A stretch of 31,085 bases of DNA from Firmicutes bacterium CAG:884 (GCA_000433875.1 HF993307.1:1-31085), one strand, 5' to 3'. Counted from the stretch's first letter, positions 8,190 to 16,208 are shown. Notes: a model not told the origin generated them from the letters alone. Made by a program: numbers and translations.

Positions 8190-9074
8190 ATGAAAATTGA
8201 AAATTTAATTGAATATATAGAAAATATTAGTTCTGATGACAAAAAATTACAGCCTTTAATTGCTATTGGAAATACAAAAAGGTATGAAATATCAAAATTT
8301 TTTGACATTTTAAATAAAGAAGATATAGAGGAATTAGATAGAATATATAACTATTCTCAAGAAATAAATAATATTAAAAAGTATGAAGGTACGATAAATA
8401 AACAAACTTGGTTTGCCTATATGTGTGCTAATAATATAGAAATAAATACTTTAACGCAAACTATTAAAAAAAGCCCTATAAAGTTAAATGATGATAGTTC
8501 AATATCTGTTAATATTAGAGACAATAAAAAAATTAAAACGCTTAATTTTGACAATGCAGACTTATATGATATTAAACCAAAATTAAAACAAAAAAAATTA
8601 TTTAATAGTGATAATTTAGAACCTCTAAAAGAAAATAATTTATTTCTATGTAAAAAAGGAATATATAAAAATGATAAAGAACTATTGTATATAATACTGA
8701 ATTGCATATTTAATTCAAACAATTTATTTTATATAAAAAAATGTCAAAGAAATTTATGTCAAAAATATTATCTTACAACAGTAGTAAACAAAGAATTTTG
8801 TGATAGACCAAGAATTGTATGTGAAGAACAATCTACCTGCTGCGATGCCATAAAAACATTAGAGAAAAGCAAACAGTATAAAAGAATAGGAAGATTAACT
8901 GACAATTTTTTAAGCAAATATAGGAAAAGAAACGATGAAGAAAGTATTAAATTTATTGGGAAATTTAAAGAAATTGTAGAAAACGAAATCACAAGCAAAT
9001 GTAAACAGAATTTAAATATAACTAAAAATGACATAAAGAAATTAGAACAGCTTATATCTGATTATAAGAACTAA
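8190..9074 (+). CDS. Hypothetical 294-aa protein with a Cys-rich zinc-finger-like motif
   Basis: A Lys/Asn-rich, mostly helical protein. Around residues 184-212 it has CQRNLCQKYYL...EFCDRPR, resembling the CxxC-x-x-YF...YC zinc motif of DUF6076/CGNR-type proteins, which suggests metal and nucleic acid binding. Further C-terminal cysteines (VCEEQSTCCDA) may complete the site. The ATG has a strong AAAGGAGGA ribosome site. It is the only plus-strand gene in the left part of the island, transcribed divergently from the resolvase-fold gene, and its last 23 bases overlap the convergent serine resolvase gene. The 181-bp gap upstream (8009-8189) must hold both promoters; a plus-strand -10 candidate is TAAAAT near 8114, with no good -35. 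Function unknown. Confidence 0.75.
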   Translation: MKIENLIEYIENISSDDKKLQPLIAIGNTKRYEISKFFDILNKEDIEELDRIYNYSQEINNIKKYEGTINKQTWFAYMCANNIEINTLTQTIKKSPIKLNDDSSISVNIRDNKKIKTLNFDNADLYDIKPKLKQKKLFNSDNLEPLKENNLFLCKKGIYKNDKELLYIILNCIFNSNNLFYIKKCQRNLCQKYYLTTVVNKEFCDRPRIVCEEQSTCCDAIKTLEKSKQYKRIGRLTDNFLSKYRKRNDEESIKFIGKFKEIVENEITSKCKQNLNITKNDIKKLEQLISDYKN

Positions 9075-9654
9075 CCATATTATAAAATGTATTAGGTTTA
9101 AGTCCTAATAATTTCATTGCTTCTTTACTTTTAATCTCTTTGTTTTTCCAACGATTAACCACATTATCAAAGTTCTGTGGTTTTTCTATTTTAGGTCTGC
9201 CAAACTTAATATCATTATTTTTAGCAACGTTTATGCCTTCCTTTTGCCTTTGCTTAATAAATGTTCTTTCTTGCTCTGCAACATAACCTAAAACTTGTAA
9301 TACTAAATCACTAATAAAAGTTCCTAATAAATCTTTATTTTGCCTAGTATCTAATAAAGGCATATCTATTACAACTATATCTGCTTTAATATTTTTAGTT
9401 ATGTCTTTCCACTCGTTAATTATCATTTCATAATTACGACCAAGTCTATCTATTGACTTAATAACTAATAAATCATTTTCTCTTAATATGTGTTTTAGAG
9501 TGCTATATTGCTCTCTATTAAAATCTTTCCCACTTTGCTTATCAATATAAATATCTCTTTCATCTATGCCATACTCCTTAAATGCTACTAACTGCCTTTC
9601 TTCATTTTGTTCTTTACTACTAACTCTAGCATAACCAAATACTTTACTTTTCAT
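9052..9654 (-). CDS. Small serine resolvase/invertase
   Basis: 200 residues of the Tn3-resolvase/invertase type. The catalytic motif YARVSSKEQN holds the nucleophile (Ser10 or Ser11). It also has QSGKDFNREQY, IKSIDRLGRNY with the active-site arginines, the EQERTFIKQRQKEGI dimer helix and a C-terminal helix-turn-helix (about 165-195, EAMKLLGLKPNTFYNM). All key residues are present, so it should be active. Such enzymes resolve multimers or co-integrates or invert DNA; here it could resolve dimers of the circular, replicating form. Its 3' end overlaps that of the 294-aa gene. I did not identify a res site. Confidence 0.92.
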   Translation of the reverse strand: MKSKVFGYARVSSKEQNEERQLVAFKEYGIDERDIYIDKQSGKDFNREQYSTLKHILRENDLLVIKSIDRLGRNYEMIINEWKDITKNIKADIVVIDMPLLDTRQNKDLLGTFISDLVLQVLGYVAEQERTFIKQRQKEGINVAKNNDIKFGRPKIEKPQNFDNVVNRWKNKEIKSKEAMKLLGLKPNTFYNMVSSYNQI

Positions 9655-9660
9655 ATAAAC

Positions 9661-9888
9661 CTACCTTACTAAATATCTTTTACATTCTTCGTATAATTCA
9701 CATCTTATATTTTCACTAAAACTATTTAATGATATGTTTATTCCTTGCTCTTTTAGATTATATATAAAATCTATACAGGCAATAGAATAAGGAAATTGCT
9801 CTTTGCATTCTTCTACGCCGACAAGTAATACATCTTTAAAATCACAGCATATATTAGCAAAAACATTCTTTGCAATATCTTCTTTCAC
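9661..9888 (-). CDS. Hypothetical 75-aa protein upstream of the resolvase
   Basis: I place the start at the GTG at 9888 because a near-perfect AAGGAGGTG ribosome site lies 8 bases upstream. An ATG seven codons earlier (9909) would place that site inside the gene. The product (VKEDIAKNVFANICCDFKDV...) is soluble, with five cysteines, no recognised motif and a likely alpha/beta fold. It ends 6 bases before the resolvase start codon and is probably co-transcribed with it. Confidence 0.7.
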   Translation of the reverse strand: MKEDIAKNVFANICCDFKDVLLVGVEECKEQFPYSIACIDFIYNLKEQGINISLNSFSENIRCELYEECKRYLVR

Positions 9889-9918
9889 TTTATGACACCT
9901 CCTTACCATAAAATATAT

Positions 9919-10008
9919 AATATATGACTTTTACAAAAGATACGAGCCTTTTATTTGAAAAAGCGGTAAAACTTTCTAAATATTTAAAAAATGAATATAT
10001 GACTTTTA
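9919..10008. repeat. Two direct copies of a 15-bp sequence
   Basis: AATATATGACTTTTA occurs at 9919-9933 and 9994-10008, 75 bp apart, in the gap between the 75-aa gene and the KAP NTPase terminator. In very AT-rich DNA this may be chance. It could also be a binding site pair for the divergent or adjacent promoters. Confidence 0.35.
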
Positions 10009-10015
10009 ACAATAT

Positions 10016-10050
10016 AAAAAAGACTTAAATTCTATTAAAATCTAAGTCTT
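10016..10050 (-). terminator. Terminator of the KAP NTPase gene
   Basis: A hairpin with arms AAGACTTA...TAAGTCTT (10020-10050), followed on the minus strand by a U-rich run, 25 bases after the NTPase stop codon. Confidence 0.75.
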
Positions 10051-10074
10051 TATAAACTTATACATTTTTAAATA

Positions 10075-12006
10075 CTATAATAATTCTATTACTTGTTCTA
10101 AAAAATCAATTATTTTATTAACTACAAATTTTTTCACTTTATCTATGTTATCAATCTGAGAGAGACTGTTTTTTAAATTTATCAGTATTTCCTTATCATT
10201 TTCATAATACTCTTTTATATTAGAAAAATTATATATTTTTTGTAAAGAATACCAAAACTCATAAATTTGTTCTATATCTTTATCTTTAATGTTAGATAAT
10301 ATAAAATCAATATTCAATGCATCAGCAAAATGTTTTTGATTTAAAAATTTACCATTATTTTTCTCACAATACTCCTTAAATAATTCTCCCCATTTATAAC
10401 TCTCATATATATCATTTAAATCTTTTAAATTGTCATCAATTTCCTTTTTATCAACTAATTTCTTAATATTCATAATATTTTTATTATATATCTCAACAGT
10501 TTCCTTAGTTACATCAAATAATCTGTCCTCACAATATTGTCCATTAACTCTATTTTCACTAATATTTTTTTCAAGTCCTTTTATTGCGATTTTAATTTTT
10601 TCTACACAAACATCCATTTCCTCTATACGAGATAGATAACTAACTATTTTAGAATACATTTCTAAGTCATAATCATTATCTTTAATTTTAATTATTAAAT
10701 CATCAATAATATCACTTAGTTCTTTTTCTGATATTAACCACCAAGTTTTTAATTTATATAAAGGGTCGTTAGGATTATTATTTTCGTTTAATGTTATTTT
10801 TTTGTATTCATTTAAAGTTTCTTTTATATATGCTTTATCTAAATGAGAATTTAATAAATAATCATCAACAAATTTAAAGCCGACAACAAAATTTTTATAT
10901 ATATAATCTGAGATTTTATTGCCTAAATAAACGGTACCAAACTTTTGATTTTGCTCCCAATTATATGTGTTTTCTCCTTGCTTTAACTTTATAGATTTAA
11001 TTGTGCAATAGGATAATAAGTCATTTAAATAATTATATTTTATATCTTCTAAATCAATAATACTAATTGTTTCATCAACAATTCTATTAAATGCTTGAAA
11101 TATAAATTGTAATGTCCTTAAATTATAATAATTATTATCTTCAAATTGTTTTAAAATTTTTTCTTTAATTCTAATTGCAGTTTCCTTTGCTTCTTGATTG
11201 GTTATAATATTATTAACAAATACATTATATACATCTTCAATATTTGCACGATAATAAACGATTTTCCCAATAAGTTTTTCTTTCATTTCCCCATAAATTT
11301 TATCTTTATCAAATAACTGCTTTGTTCTTTTTATTATTTCTTCCTTGGTTAATAACTTATTAACATCATTAGTTTTATTTTCAGAGGAATATTTAATTTT
11401 ATCAGATAAAGCTATCATATATTTTAATTCTACATTTTTTTCAAAATTAACTTTACCAATTTTAGATTCATCCGCAACTAATATAACTTTAATATTGTTA
11501 TGCTCAACCAATTCATTTATATATCCTAAAACAGCATTTATATTTATATTACATCGTTCTAAATCGTCAAAGAATATTATTAAATTATCTATTTTATGAA
11601 ATGCCTTTATTATTCTATTAAGTTTACTATCTGAATTTTGAATAAAAGTATTTTTAGAAACTAAATCACTTCCTATTTCTATACCGACATCTAAAACTGG
11701 CATTAGTTGTTTTATCTTTTTATTTTTTATAAGAGATAGTGCGATTTTGTTTTTTATTTCCGATATATTGCTTAATCCATACAATGATACATATACAGGC
11801 TTTTTATATTTAATTGTTTTATCTTTTTTATTTAATTCGTATTTTTCTTCTAAATTTTTAATATACTCTTCAATAAAGTGTGTTTTGCCACTTCCCCAAC
11901 TTCCATTTAATAATACAGCATATTTAATACTAACCTTATAAATATAATCATCTAATTCTTTTTTGATTTCTTCCTCAGTTAAATAATTTTGCATAACCTC
12001 ACCCAC
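10075..12006 (-). CDS. KAP-family P-loop NTPase (candidate phage-defence protein)
   Basis: 643 residues. Walker A GSWGSGKT is at 35-42 and Walker B LIIFFDDLE at about 142-150, with the following RC/N residues, as in KAP NTPases (family of the phage-exclusion protein PifA). Unlike classical KAP proteins I see no membrane segments in the insert. The C-terminal 400 residues are helical and unrecognised and may sense a trigger. The family is frequent in defence islands, so a defence role is inference. Start choice: the GTG at 12006 sits 5 bases after a TATAAT box (12012-12017), so it could be translated from a leaderless mRNA; an in-frame ATG at 11994 follows GGGTGAGG. Neither is decisive. It follows the ADP-ribosylglycohydrolase gene on the same strand, 43 bases away. 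Confidence 0.85.
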   Translation of the reverse strand: MGEVMQNYLTEEEIKKELDDYIYKVSIKYAVLLNGSWGSGKTHFIEEYIKNLEEKYELNKKDKTIKYKKPVYVSLYGLSNISEIKNKIALSLIKNKKIKQLMPVLDVGIEIGSDLVSKNTFIQNSDSKLNRIIKAFHKIDNLIIFFDDLERCNININAVLGYINELVEHNNIKVILVADESKIGKVNFEKNVELKYMIALSDKIKYSSENKTNDVNKLLTKEEIIKRTKQLFDKDKIYGEMKEKLIGKIVYYRANIEDVYNVFVNNIITNQEAKETAIRIKEKILKQFEDNNYYNLRTLQFIFQAFNRIVDETISIIDLEDIKYNYLNDLLSYCTIKSIKLKQGENTYNWEQNQKFGTVYLGNKISDYIYKNFVVGFKFVDDYLLNSHLDKAYIKETLNEYKKITLNENNNPNDPLYKLKTWWLISEKELSDIIDDLIIKIKDNDYDLEMYSKIVSYLSRIEEMDVCVEKIKIAIKGLEKNISENRVNGQYCEDRLFDVTKETVEIYNKNIMNIKKLVDKKEIDDNLKDLNDIYESYKWGELFKEYCEKNNGKFLNQKHFADALNIDFILSNIKDKDIEQIYEFWYSLQKIYNFSNIKEYYENDKEILINLKNSLSQIDNIDKVKKFVVNKIIDFLEQVIELL

Positions 12007-12011
12007 ATAAT

Positions 12012-12017
12012 ATTATA
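12012..12017 (-). promoter_or_regulatory. -10 box immediately upstream of the KAP NTPase gene
   Basis: TATAAT on the minus strand ends 5 bases before the GTG codon at 12006. Transcription would start at or just after that codon, giving a 0-12 base leader. I find no good -35 box 16-18 bp upstream. Confidence 0.45.
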
Positions 12018-12049
12018 CTATAAAAACTTATGTTCTTATAGCACAATTC

Positions 12050-13003
12050 CTATTTATTATTTAATATTTCATAGTATCTACTACATAAATCTAATAAATA
12101 ATCTTTTCTTTTAATATCTTTTAACCATTTATTATTTATTTTATTATAATAACTACCACTTAATCCACCAACTAATGCCCCAATGGTATCAACATCATCT
12201 CCTAAATTTATGGCTTTGATAATACTTTCATTATAATTATTGCTATTCATAAAGCACCATATAACTGCTTCTAATGTATTTAGTACATAACCAGAACTAT
12301 TTATATTATCTATATCTAATAAACTAATATCATTATCTAATAATCTACCATAATTATTTATAGTTTCATTATCAAAATACTTATTGTAATTATATTTTCT
12401 AATACCTTTATAAATCTTTTCTTTTTCTTCGCCGTTTAATATTCCTATAACAAATAATACATAAATATAGCAACCCAATATGCTAATACTATGCCTATGT
12501 GTCATTGAACTAATATCTTTAACTAATTTATAAATTTCTTCTTCTTTCAGCTTTTTATAATAACAATAATAAGCAATAGGCAATATTCTCATTAGACTTC
12601 CATTTCCATTATCTTTTATATCATCTATACCACACATTAAAGGGTCTTTATACATTATAAATTCTTTTCTATAATAATAATTTCTTAATGCTTTTAATGT
12701 TGTTCCACCAACACCGAATGTTTTATTATTAGATGTAAACTTTCCTTTTTCAATCCATAATATAAAATTGTTCATAATATCTTTATAATTTATGTTTCCT
12801 TTATTATCTATAATAGATTGCATAGTTGCTATAACCATACTACTATCATCTGACCAACTACCTTTTGGCATATTATGGCTACCATATTCTAACATATTAA
12901 TTACTTTTTCTTCTCTTCTTTTTGTAAATTCTAAAGGGACGCCCATAGCATCCCCAATGACAAAACCTAATATTCCATTTTTTAATCTATTAAAATCAGA
13001 CAT
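12050..13003 (-). CDS. ADP-ribosylglycohydrolase family protein (DraG/ARH-like)
   Basis: 317 residues of the ADP-ribosyl hydrolase family, which removes ADP-ribose from proteins or nucleic acids with two magnesium ions. Motifs: GFVIGDAMGVPLEF (about 13-26), KGSWSDDSSM with the metal-binding aspartates (about 47-56), NGNGSLMRILPIAYY, and the C-terminal INLGDDVDTIGALVGGLSG with the other metal ligands. All expected acidic residues are present, so it is probably active. The ATG follows AGGTGG, the same leader as the 34-aa gene. TATAAT lies about 17 bases upstream of that site. It stands between the NTPase and the nuclease-like gene. It could reverse ADP-ribosylation by phage or host toxins, but no ADP-ribosyltransferase gene is visible nearby. 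Confidence 0.9.
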   Translation of the reverse strand: MSDFNRLKNGILGFVIGDAMGVPLEFTKRREEKVINMLEYGSHNMPKGSWSDDSSMVIATMQSIIDNKGNINYKDIMNNFILWIEKGKFTSNNKTFGVGGTTLKALRNYYYRKEFIMYKDPLMCGIDDIKDNGNGSLMRILPIAYYCYYKKLKEEEIYKLVKDISSMTHRHSISILGCYIYVLFVIGILNGEEKEKIYKGIRKYNYNKYFDNETINNYGRLLDNDISLLDIDNINSSGYVLNTLEAVIWCFMNSNNYNESIIKAINLGDDVDTIGALVGGLSGSYYNKINNKWLKDIKRKDYLLDLCSRYYEILNNK

Positions 13004-13141
13004 CTATACCACCTAACCATATTATATAATAAAATCTATTCTTACTTATTCCTCTATTTATCTCGGCATATTTACTAAATAAATGCTAATTCAATATATT
13101 TATATTATTTTTAACTAAACTACCTATAATCGCCTTTAAAA

Positions 13142-14053
13142 CTACTTATTTATATATTTTAAAAATACTTCTTTAAATTTGTTAGCACTATTTAATAACC
13201 AAGCATACGCACTATCAATATCATTACTTACTTTATTACCATAATTTAAAATGATCTTATCAGTTTTTCTTTCTTCTAAATAATCCCACTCTAAACTACC
13301 TATTTCCATATTTATTTCATTTTTATATTGTTCTAACTTCTTAAACACATCTTTATTAGACACCTCAAATTGGCACTTTAAACCATCAACACTTATATTA
13401 TAAACTAAGCAAATTTTATAATCACTTGACCCAACACTAATACTATACCAATTCTGCAATAATGGTTTAGTAAGTGTAAATTCTTTTTCTTTATTTCTAC
13501 TATAATCTACAAATCCTTGCCAAAACTTTAATTGCTCTAATTTTCTATCACATAACTCATCATCTGATTTTTGCTTTAATAACTTAGACCAATTATTAGG
13601 TTCACATACTATTTGGAATTTAGGAGCAATAGGGGAATTACCTATTTTCCACAATTCTACTTTAACTAAAAATATATTTATCTTTTCAAAACTATTTTCA
13701 TTTAACCACTCAACTGCTTGTTTATGTTCTTCGTTAACATCTTTAACAACCCATATAGCAATATCAGCATCTAAACCCGCTGAATATACTATTACTTTGC
13801 CTAAATGGTCGTGGTTAGTGTTTTCTAATTGATTTTCTATAATAATCTTTTTATTGCTATTGCTATCCTTAGCATAAATATCAACATTATATCTACCAAC
13901 ACTCATTTCCGTATCTATAACTTCAATATCTATACCTATTTCTTTACTTAATAGGGCAATATTTTCTTTCTTTGCCAACCACTTAGTAAAATCTAATGCT
14001 TCATGCTTCCAAATCTCTCTTAATTCTACTTTTTCTAATTTTCCAAGCTCCAT
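13142..14053 (-). CDS. DUF4268 protein with PD-(D/E)XK nuclease-like domain
   Basis: 303 residues from the ATG at 14053 (MELGKLEKVELREIWKHEAL), chosen because GGTGA lies 9 bases upstream. An earlier ATG at 14074 sits inside the -10 box. The N-terminal half has VGRYNVDIYA followed by IIIENQLENTNHDHLGK and YSAGLDADIAIWV, the pattern of a PD-(D/E)XK fold with D, E-x-Q as active-site residues (Q in the lysine position). The C-terminal half is the DUF4268 region (WQGFVDYSR...LEWDYLEERKTDKI). Family members are accessory genes near restriction-modification or other mobile loci. A nuclease role in defence is inference. It is divergent from the XRE regulator at 14177. The 138-bp gap to the next gene (13004-13141) shows no gene. 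Confidence 0.85.
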   Translation of the reverse strand: MELGKLEKVELREIWKHEALDFTKWLAKKENIALLSKEIGIDIEVIDTEMSVGRYNVDIYAKDSNSNKKIIIENQLENTNHDHLGKVIVYSAGLDADIAIWVVKDVNEEHKQAVEWLNENSFEKINIFLVKVELWKIGNSPIAPKFQIVCEPNNWSKLLKQKSDDELCDRKLEQLKFWQGFVDYSRNKEKEFTLTKPLLQNWYSISVGSSDYKICLVYNISVDGLKCQFEVSNKDVFKKLEQYKNEINMEIGSLEWDYLEERKTDKIILNYGNKVSNDIDSAYAWLLNSANKFKEVFLKYINK

Positions 14054-14072
14054 ATATAAAATCACCAATATC

Positions 14073-14078
14073 ATTATA
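14073..14078 (-). promoter_or_regulatory. -10 box of the DUF4268 gene
   Basis: TATAAT lies 19 bases upstream of the ATG at 14053, with a weak -35 TTTCAA 17 bp further upstream. The 102-bp divergent region to the XRE gene is where an XRE operator would be expected. The AT-rich TATTAC/AATATTAC repeats around 14107-14127 are candidates, but not convincing ones. Confidence 0.5.
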
Positions 14079-14176
14079 ACACAGAATTATATAATTTGAA
14101 ACATATAAATATTACTAATATTACTATCACTGATACTTAATATCTTTAAAATTATATATAGAAGGAGGGTAAGATT

Positions 14177-14506
14177 ATGGAAAACAATTTAAAACAAATT
14201 CGTAATAGTAAAAACTTATTACAAACCAAAGTTGCTATGGATTTAAATATTACCCAAGAAACTATATCTTCTTACGAAACTGGTAGAGTATTTCCAAGTT
14301 CTGATATGCTTATTAAATTAGCAAACTATTACAATACATCTATTGACTATCTATTATGTAGAACTAAATACGATATGCCAATTGATAATATTAAGCCTAA
14401 TAATATTTCTGATACCGATTTTATACTACTAAATAAAATCAATAAACTATCTACTATAAATAAAGCAAAAATTGAAGCATATATAGATGGCTTAAACGAT
14501 AACTAA
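14177..14506 (+). CDS. XRE-family transcriptional regulator
   Basis: 109 residues. The N-terminal helix-turn-helix is of Cro/CI type (about 4-58): LKQIRNSKNLLQTKVAMDLN, then ITQETISSYETGRVFPSSDM and a fourth/fifth helix ending in YNTSIDYLL. The C-terminal tail (about 70-109) is short and helical, without a protease domain. The ATG follows GAAGGAGGG. It is divergent from the cargo genes and probably represses them and/or the replication gene, in the way small phage-like repressors maintain integrated elements. Confidence 0.93.
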   Translation: MENNLKQIRNSKNLLQTKVAMDLNITQETISSYETGRVFPSSDMLIKLANYYNTSIDYLLCRTKYDMPIDNIKPNNISDTDFILLNKINKLSTINKAKIEAYIDGLNDN

Positions 14507-14513
14507 TACTTAA

Positions 14514-14550
14514 TGCTATATATCATTTATACATATAGCATTTTTATTTT
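14514..14550 (+). terminator. Terminator of the XRE gene
   Basis: Arms TGCTATAT (14514-14521) and ATATAGCA (14533-14540), followed by a T-rich run (14541-14550), 8 bases after the stop codon. The remaining 197 bp up to the replication-protein gene (14551-14747) are very AT-rich with no gene. The only structure there is a short GATAGT-N7-ACTATC dyad near 14709-14727, which could be an origin hairpin or chance. Confidence 0.85.
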
Positions 14551-14747
14551 ACCTTTATCTACCTCTTTTATCTATTTAAACAATGCTATAATGCTCCTTA
14601 CTTATAATACTCTTATATTCCTCTTATCTATTCTATTTAATCTAATAAATAATACTTTATACTATATCAATATAATATCATTATAATATTATTAACATAT
14701 TTATTATATGATAGTCATTATTACTATCTATACTTTAATAATCCCTT

Positions 14748-15548
14748 TTAAAATATGCTATATTCTTCTTCTTTCTCTCGGCGTAAACTATAATTTTCCT
14801 GTACCTTATTCCTTTTTTCTATTCTTTCATAATTTTCTGCTATCTTAATTAACTGTGCCTCTTTCATATATTTATCTATTATTTTTTTATCTTGCTCCTT
14901 TGTTATATTCCAATAAAAATTACATATATCGTAATATTTATCTTCCAATGCTAATCTTCTTTCATTACCATAAGTTTTAGCATATCTTCTAGCAGTCATC
15001 ATTTTCATATATGCATTATTTAAATCTTTTAAACTATAACCTTTCGGAATAACTATTTCATTACCTTTGTTATAAGTACAAAACAATATTTCTTCTGCTT
15101 GGTTAATAAAATATTCTGCTTTGTTAATATTGGTATTCTTCTTATATGTTTTCTTATCATATAACTTACTTATATCAAAGTTATTCTTTTTCTTTCCGCC
15201 ATACCAACATTTATCTATATACCTTTTTATTTCTTCTCTAAAAGCATAAGATGGCTTAGATACTAATAATATATGTAAATGCCAATCAACCTCTATATTA
15301 CTTTTATGTGGGTATATTTCTTTTACTTTCTTAGGGCGACCAATATTATTGTTATGTTCGTAATGTGTATATGTACTATTTCCCTCAGTATTACTAATAC
15401 ATACCATTGCTGTTGCCGACCATTCTTTCTTATTACATACATACCTTATTTTTTCTATTAACCTTTTAGCATATTTTCTTGCTTCTTCTTTATCTTTAAA
15501 TTTAATGTCTATATCAAAACTAGACATACCTAACTTACTTTTTGCCAT
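14748..15548 (-). CDS. Putative HUH-type (rolling-circle) replication initiator
   Basis: 266 residues. VDWHLHILLVSKPSYAF (about 88-104) contains an H-hydrophobic-H signature flanked by hydrophobic strands, as in rolling-circle Rep proteins and relaxases. About 50 residues later INKAEYFINQAEEIL offers a candidate nucleophilic tyrosine. The basic C-terminal half (MTARRYAKTYGNERRLALED) could bind DNA. It most resembles COG5655-like plasmid initiators and truncated relatives, but the match is by motif only. The start ATG follows GGTGGAAAG. It sits at the element's right end, reading inward. It could nick an element origin for replication or mobilisation of the circular form. Confidence 0.6.
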   Translation of the reverse strand: MAKSKLGMSSFDIDIKFKDKEEARKYAKRLIEKIRYVCNKKEWSATAMVCISNTEGNSTYTHYEHNNNIGRPKKVKEIYPHKSNIEVDWHLHILLVSKPSYAFREEIKRYIDKCWYGGKKKNNFDISKLYDKKTYKKNTNINKAEYFINQAEEILFCTYNKGNEIVIPKGYSLKDLNNAYMKMMTARRYAKTYGNERRLALEDKYYDICNFYWNITKEQDKKIIDKYMKEAQLIKIAENYERIEKRNKVQENYSLRREKEEEYSIF

Positions 15549-15619
15549 CTTTCCACCATTTTTACAAAAACTTGTGTTAATGTATCCTACCTTTCCCTTT
15601 ATTTATAGGCATTTTTAAC

Positions 15620-15645
15620 ATCATAAGTTTTAATGCCGAAAAGGT
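15620..15645. other. attR: right attachment site half of the element
   Basis: Arm ATCATAAGTTTTAATGCC (15620-15637) followed by core GAAAAGGT (15638-15645), after which the host gene resumes with GGTATGCCAGAG. Together with the left arm it makes a 48-bp attP with perfect 11-bp outer inverted repeats centred on GG. Confidence 0.85.
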
Positions 15646-16203
15646 GGTATGCCAGAGATGACTCTTGAGTATATTTTGAGAAAACATAATATTGATCCGA
15701 AAAAAGATATAAAGATTGATACTTCAATTGCTTTTGCTGCTATGCAGGGTGCATTTATTGGTGGTACGGGTGATTATGTAACTTTATTTGAACCAAATGC
15801 GCTAGCGGTTGAGAAAAACAATTTTGGTTATGTTGTTGCTTCATTAGGTGAACTTGGTGGTGAGGTTCCTTATACTGTGTATAATGCCAAAAAATCTTAT
15901 ATTGAAAATAATAAGGATGTAATTGAAGGATTTAGTCGGGCGATTCAAAAGGGTATTGATTATGTTAAAAATCATAGTTCAGAAGATATTGCTAAAGTGA
16001 TTTTAAATTATTTCCCTGATGTTTCTTTAAGCGATTTAACTTTAATTGTTGATAGATATAAAAATATAGATTCTTGGTATGATACTACTTTAATTACTGA
16101 AGAAAACTTTAATCACGTTCAAGAAATAATGGAATCGGCTGGTGAATTAACTAAAAAGGCTCCTTATGATAAATTAGTTGATACAAGGTTTAGTTCAAAA
16201 TAA
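15646..16203 (+). pseudogene. ABC transporter substrate-binding protein, 3' part
   Basis: C-terminal 185 residues of the interrupted binding protein. They hold the second lobe, with FAAMQGAFIGGTGDYVTLFE, NFGYVVASLGELGGEVPYTV and the helical tail VIEGFSRAIQKGIDYVKNHS, all typical of NMT1/SsuA-like proteins. The frame continues exactly from codon 144 of the 5' part. The first ATG inside the fragment (15649) happens to follow AAAAGGTGGT, so a truncated lobe could be translated if a transcript enters from the element. It would lack an export signal and be useless as a receptor. Confidence 0.9.
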
Positions 16204-16208
16204 AATGG

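Larger units (their letters stand above)
5640..15645. mobile_element. Integrative element, 9,998 bp, serine-recombinase type, inserted in a binding-protein gene
   Basis: The element is bounded by direct repeats GAAAAGGT at 5640-5647 and 15638-15645. Excision through them restores the interrupted host gene in frame. The large serine recombinase lies at the left end with its stop codon 70 bp from the boundary. Contents are recombination genes at left, probable cargo in the middle (KAP NTPase, ADP-ribosylglycohydrolase, DUF4268 protein) and a regulator plus putative replication initiator at right. I see no relaxosome, type IV secretion, capsid, portal, terminase or tail genes. It is therefore too small to be self-conjugative and is best described as an integrative island that may be mobilised or replicated by its HUH protein. 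Base composition is similar to the flanks. Confidence 0.9.

Noticed and set aside
9924..10028. A 34-residue plus-strand frame (MTFTKDTSLLFEKAVKLSKY...)
   Set aside because: No ribosome binding site, lies across the 15-bp repeats and runs into the minus-strand terminator hairpin; I could not support it as a gene, though the peptide is plausible.
10075..14053. A toxin-antitoxin module with an ADP-ribosyltransferase partner for the ADP-ribosylglycohydrolase
   Set aside because: No neighbouring product shows an ADP-ribosyltransferase motif, so the pairing cannot be supported.
14551..14747. A double-strand origin or oriT beside the putative replication gene
   Set aside because: Only a 6-bp dyad in extremely AT-rich DNA; no nick-site consensus could be recognised.
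15565..15600. A possible third att-like copy near the right end (GTGTTAATGTATCC)
   Set aside because: Only a short TTAATG match to the arm, no dyad and no core, so indistinguishable from chance.
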